From contig CADABS010000035.1 in the NCBI GenBank assembly GCA_902786245.1, positions 1-33,370 on the forward strand: a stretch of DNA of 33,370 nucleotides, written 5' to 3'. Under the pieces are notes generated by a model that did no database searches, was not told where the DNA came from, and was given only the letters and a program-made list of their open reading frames with translations. Shown in pieces: positions 31,115 to 33,370 of this stretch (its first letter is position 1; every line of letters begins with the position of its first letter). The translations under genes were made by a program, and so were the position numbers. The DNA is from an uncultured Erysipelotrichaceae bacterium. GTDB lineage: Bacteria; Bacillota_I; Bacilli_A; Erysipelotrichales; Erysipelotrichaceae.

Positions 31115-31135
31115 AAAACACCTCGTTTCCCTAAC

Positions 31136-31164
31136 AGTATACGTTCTGATTTCCAAAATCACAA
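31136..31164 (-). promoter_or_regulatory. Promoter of the SseB-like operon
   Basis: TTGTGA (31159-31164), 17 bp and TATACT (31136-31141) on the minus strand, ~22 bases before the ATG. Confidence 0.7.
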
Positions 31165-31174
31165 TCGAATGTCA

Positions 31175-31180
31175 TATAAT
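31175..31180 (+). promoter_or_regulatory. -10 element of the rhomboid gene
   Basis: Perfect TATAAT, 18 bases before the ATG at 31198. The -35 position is poor and overlaps the divergent SseB promoter, so the leader is very short and the call is modest. Confidence 0.45.
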
Positions 31181-31197
31181 AGAGCGGAGGTGCTCAA

Positions 31198-31761
31198 ATG
31201 AAAAAGATTACGTTCAACTCGCCTGTCGTTCTGTGCTTCGCAATCGGCAGCGGGCTTGCATTGCTGGCAAATTATCTGACGGCAGGACTGGCAAACAGCC
31301 TCTTTTTCTCCGTCTACAAGAGTTCGTATACAGATCCGCTGTTCTATGTGCGTCTGTTCGGACATGTGCTGGGCCACTCCAGCATTTCGCATTATGCCAA
31401 TAACATGATCCTGTTCCTGCTGGTCGGTCCCCTGCTGGAAGAAAAATACGGTTCGAAACGTCTGCTGGAAATCATTGCCATTGTTGCGGTGATTACCGGG
31501 CTTGTCCATATTTTCCTGCCCGGGAACGCAGCCCTGCTGGGAGCTTCCGGCATCGTCTTTGCCTTTATTCTGCTGTCATCGGTCACCGGTACATCCAAAG
31601 GAATCCCGCTGACCACGATCATCGTTGCGGTCATCTATATTTCGCAGCAGATGTATGAAGGATTCACATCCGTCAATAATGTGTCCTATCTGACCCATAT
31701 CATCGGCGGATCGATCGGTGCGGTCTGCGGCATGGCACTGCGGGGCAAAGGCAGATATTGA
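31198..31761 (+). CDS. Rhomboid-family intramembrane serine protease
   Basis: 187 residues with about six membrane spans. GHVLGHSSISHYANNM (~60-75) is the conserved His/Asn-rich span of rhomboids. GASGIVFAF (~118) supplies the nucleophile Ser, and THIIGGSIGAVCG (~168) the catalytic His. GGAGGTG lies five bases before the ATG. It cleaves membrane-protein segments inside the lipid bilayer; the substrate is unknown. The next gene encodes a membrane-bound HtrA protease, so the two may both serve envelope quality control (inference). Confidence 0.92.
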   Translation: MKKITFNSPVVLCFAIGSGLALLANYLTAGLANSLFFSVYKSSYTDPLFYVRLFGHVLGHSSISHYANNMILFLLVGPLLEEKYGSKRLLEIIAIVAVITGLVHIFLPGNAALLGASGIVFAFILLSSVTGTSKGIPLTTIIVAVIYISQQMYEGFTSVNNVSYLTHIIGGSIGAVCGMALRGKGRY

Positions 31762-31787
31762 GATGTTTGCCGTTCTTTAATGCAAAA

Positions 31788-31819
31788 TTCACCTTTTGTT
31801 CACATTTCATGACTATAAT
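31788..31819 (+). promoter_or_regulatory. htrA-like promoter with 11-bp-spaced direct repeats
   Basis: TTCAC at 31788, TTCAC at 31799 and TTCAT at 31806 precede a perfect TATAAT (31814-31819); no good -35 is present. Direct repeats with a one-helical-turn period are typical of OmpR-family response regulator sites, and htrA genes in other Firmicutes are under CssRS control. Confidence 0.5.
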
Positions 31820-31850
31820 ACCTTATGTATGAAAAAGGAGGCAGAGCAAT

Positions 31851-33017
31851 ATGTCAGATATGTATGACAGAAACTATAGAAAAACAGGAAAAGGACATCC
31901 GGTGCTTCTGGTCCTGCTGTGTGCAGTGCTGTCGCTGTTCTGCGGCATCGGCGGCGGATGGTTCGCCTATTCCCATCTGGACAGGTCGGACACAAAGGCA
32001 GGCAGTTCGGAAATCACATATTCCGATACAGCCAGCACATCGAAAGAAACATCGGTTTCTTCTTCGGATACAGGCACCGGCCTGACACTCAGTGAAGTCG
32101 CCGCAAAAGCAGGTCCGAGCGTAGTCGAAATCGTCGTGGAAGCCACCCAGACAACCTACGGTCTCTGGGGCGGCACCTATACGACCCAGGGCGCCGGATC
32201 CGGTGTCGTACTGACAAAGGACGGCTATATCATTACAAACAACCATGTCGTCGAGGATGTGGAAAAAGTTACCGTAACAACCTATGACGGAAAGACATAT
32301 CCGGCAGAAGTCATCGGCACGGATGTCAATACGGATATCGCAGTGATCAAGGTCGATGCGGATGACCTGCAGCCGGCTGTCATCGGCGATTCCTCTCTGA
32401 TCCAGGCAGGAGATACTGCCATTGTCATCGGCAACCCCTTAGGTACGCTGGGCGGCAGTGTTACCGCCGGCATCATCTCGGCACCGAGCCGTGAACTCGT
32501 ACTGGAGAACCAGGCAATGGAACTGATCCAGACAGATGCGACGATCAATTCCGGCAACTCCGGCGGCGGACTGTTTGACGGCAACGGCAACCTGATCGGT
32601 GTTGTCAATTCCAAGGACTCCGGCACGACCAGTTCCGGTGCAGTGATTGAAGGTATCGGATTTGCAGTGCCGATCAATATCGCAATGGACGTTGCACAGC
32701 AGCTGATGGAATACGGTGAAGTCAGAGACAGAGCGACCATCGGCGTCTATCTGCAGACACTGACCCAGGATACACAGAAGTATAAAGCAGGTGTCTATAT
32801 CACCGGTATCATCGCCGGCAGCGGTGCTGAAACCGCAGGTCTGCAGGCATATGACCGGATCATTTCCGTCGATGGTGAAGATATTACCTCCTATACACAG
32901 ATTTCCATTATGCTCCGCTCCAAAAAACCGGGCGATGAGATCGATATGAAGATCGAGCGTGATGGCAAGGAGATGGATTTCAAGGTCACACTGACGGGTA
33001 CCCTTTCGACCCAGTAA
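31851..33017 (+). CDS. htrA: HtrA/DegP-type membrane-anchored serine protease with PDZ domain
   Basis: 388 residues from ATG 31851 with AAGGAGG upstream. A cytoplasmic start is followed by one span (~22-45), a Ser/Thr-rich linker (~47-78), a trypsin-like domain (~80-285) and a PDZ domain (~295-385). The triad is visible: His in TNNHVVEDV, Asp in NTDIAVIKV, Ser in NSGNSGGGLFDG. It degrades misfolded proteins at the outer face of the membrane. A strong terminator follows. Possible response-regulator repeats precede its -10. Confidence 0.95.
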   Translation: MSDMYDRNYRKTGKGHPVLLVLLCAVLSLFCGIGGGWFAYSHLDRSDTKAGSSEITYSDTASTSKETSVSSSDTGTGLTLSEVAAKAGPSVVEIVVEATQTTYGLWGGTYTTQGAGSGVVLTKDGYIITNNHVVEDVEKVTVTTYDGKTYPAEVIGTDVNTDIAVIKVDADDLQPAVIGDSSLIQAGDTAIVIGNPLGTLGGSVTAGIISAPSRELVLENQAMELIQTDATINSGNSGGGLFDGNGNLIGVVNSKDSGTTSSGAVIEGIGFAVPINIAMDVAQQLMEYGEVRDRATIGVYLQTLTQDTQKYKAGVYITGIIAGSGAETAGLQAYDRIISVDGEDITSYTQISIMLRSKKPGDEIDMKIERDGKEMDFKVTLTGTLSTQ

Positions 33018-33031
33018 GCAATCACAAGGAG

Positions 33032-33076
33032 GCTGTACAGTCTCCGGTTCAATCCGGAATCTGTACAGCTTTTTTT
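33032..33076 (+). terminator. Intrinsic terminator of the htrA-like gene
   Basis: GCTGTACAG (33032-33040) pairs with CTGTACAGC (33061-33069), with an inner CCGG/CCGG stem, followed by seven Ts. Confidence 0.9.
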
Positions 33077-33124
33077 GCGCAATTCGCTCCTTCACCGCGA
33101 ATAAAACAGTGAAAGGAGCAGTAC

Positions 33125-33370
33125 ATGAAAAAGAAAAAACAGACTAAAAAGACATTCACGATGGTCAGTGCACCTAAAGGGAAAACTCTGACAGATGAAG
33201 AAAGATGGCAATATGCCAATTTCACCAATGCCTTTATCTTTTCTGCTATCCTGCAGAAAAATGCACGGATCACCAAAGACCTGATCAGACTCTTTGTCCC
33301 GGATCTCCCTGTCCGTAAGATCAAATCGATCCGCCGGGAAGAAAGACAGGATGCCTATCATGATTCAAAG
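33125..33370 (+). CDS. Rpn-family PD-(D/E)XK nuclease/putative transposase (partial, 3' end outside window)
   Basis: Open from an ATG at 33125, with AAAGGAG seven bases upstream, to the window edge (82 codons). After a Lys-rich start, LTDEERWQYANFTNAFIFSAILQKNARITKDLIRLF matches in style the N-terminus of Rpn (recombination-promoting nuclease, TIGR01784-type) proteins, where ANxxxFxF(x)xVMQ is followed by a long helix ending in LL/LI. The catalytic core lies beyond the edge. Such genes are abundant in Erysipelotrichia and related gut Firmicutes. Confidence 0.65.
   Translation, partial: MKKKKQTKKTFTMVSAPKGKTLTDEERWQYANFTNAFIFSAILQKNARITKDLIRLFVPDLPVRKIKSIRREERQDAYHDSK

Noticed and set aside
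1-33370. CRISPR arrays, rRNA, tRNA genes or complete insertion sequences
   Set aside because: No spaced short direct repeats, cloverleaf sequences, conserved rRNA segments or transposase with terminal inverted repeats were seen.

Overview
The window is a 33 kb piece of a bacterial chromosome with about 50% GC. The gene families, strong AGGAGG-type ribosome binding sites, T-run intrinsic terminators and a Rpn-like gene at the right edge point to a Firmicute. A gut Erysipelotrichia-type organism is my best guess, from the style of the proteins only; no rRNA or other marker is present to prove it.

Left part (1-6500, nearly all minus strand): an ABC half-transporter pair (the left one cut by the window edge), a 49-residue membrane peptide coupled to a metallo-beta-lactamase-fold hydrolase, a small membrane protein and a probable ATC-hydrolase-family protein. 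Between and upstream of these lie three decayed genes: a fragment of a second ATC-hydrolase-like gene, a reading frame with two internal stops, and a frameshifted HTH gene behind an intact promoter. Three copies of a GTTAG-N6-CTAAC-like inverted repeat occur here and nowhere else that I saw.

Middle part (6600-20300): a cytoplasmic-type 5'-nucleotidase with a large zinc-ribbon/membrane-anchored HExxH protein; a GH13 glucosidase translationally coupled to a HAD phosphatase; a low-GC orphan gene bracketed by 38-bp direct repeats; a zinc-ribbon YbjQ-like protein; a giant fused ABC ATPase/permease; and a divergent tandem pair of MgtC-like proteins.

Aromatic amino acid operon (20329-26982, minus strand): promoter, Phe/Tyr-rich leader peptide, RNA attenuator, aroB, aroC, an aroE-aroK fusion, DAHP synthase, aroA and tyrA, with overlapping or almost touching genes. 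This is most of the route from DAHP to chorismate and on towards tyrosine; 3-dehydroquinate dehydratase (aroD/aroQ) and chorismate mutase are not in the window. The leader reads M-H-T-L-T-K-R-F-Y-S-F-Y-F-R-stop. It is followed by four mutually exclusive RNA segments that end in a perfect 8-bp terminator with eight Us just ahead of the aroB ribosome binding site. The arrangement predicts that ribosome stalling at Phe/Tyr codons turns the operon on. This is the most striking feature of the window.

Right part (27000-33370): an unusual PTS-EIIB/ROK fusion protein, a serine hydrolase, a GNAT-like/pyrophosphatase-like fusion coupled to an SseB-like protein, a rhomboid protease, an HtrA-type membrane serine protease with response-regulator-like repeats in its promoter, and the start of a Rpn-family (PD-(D/E)XK) gene. 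No rRNA, tRNA, CRISPR array or complete insertion sequence was seen.
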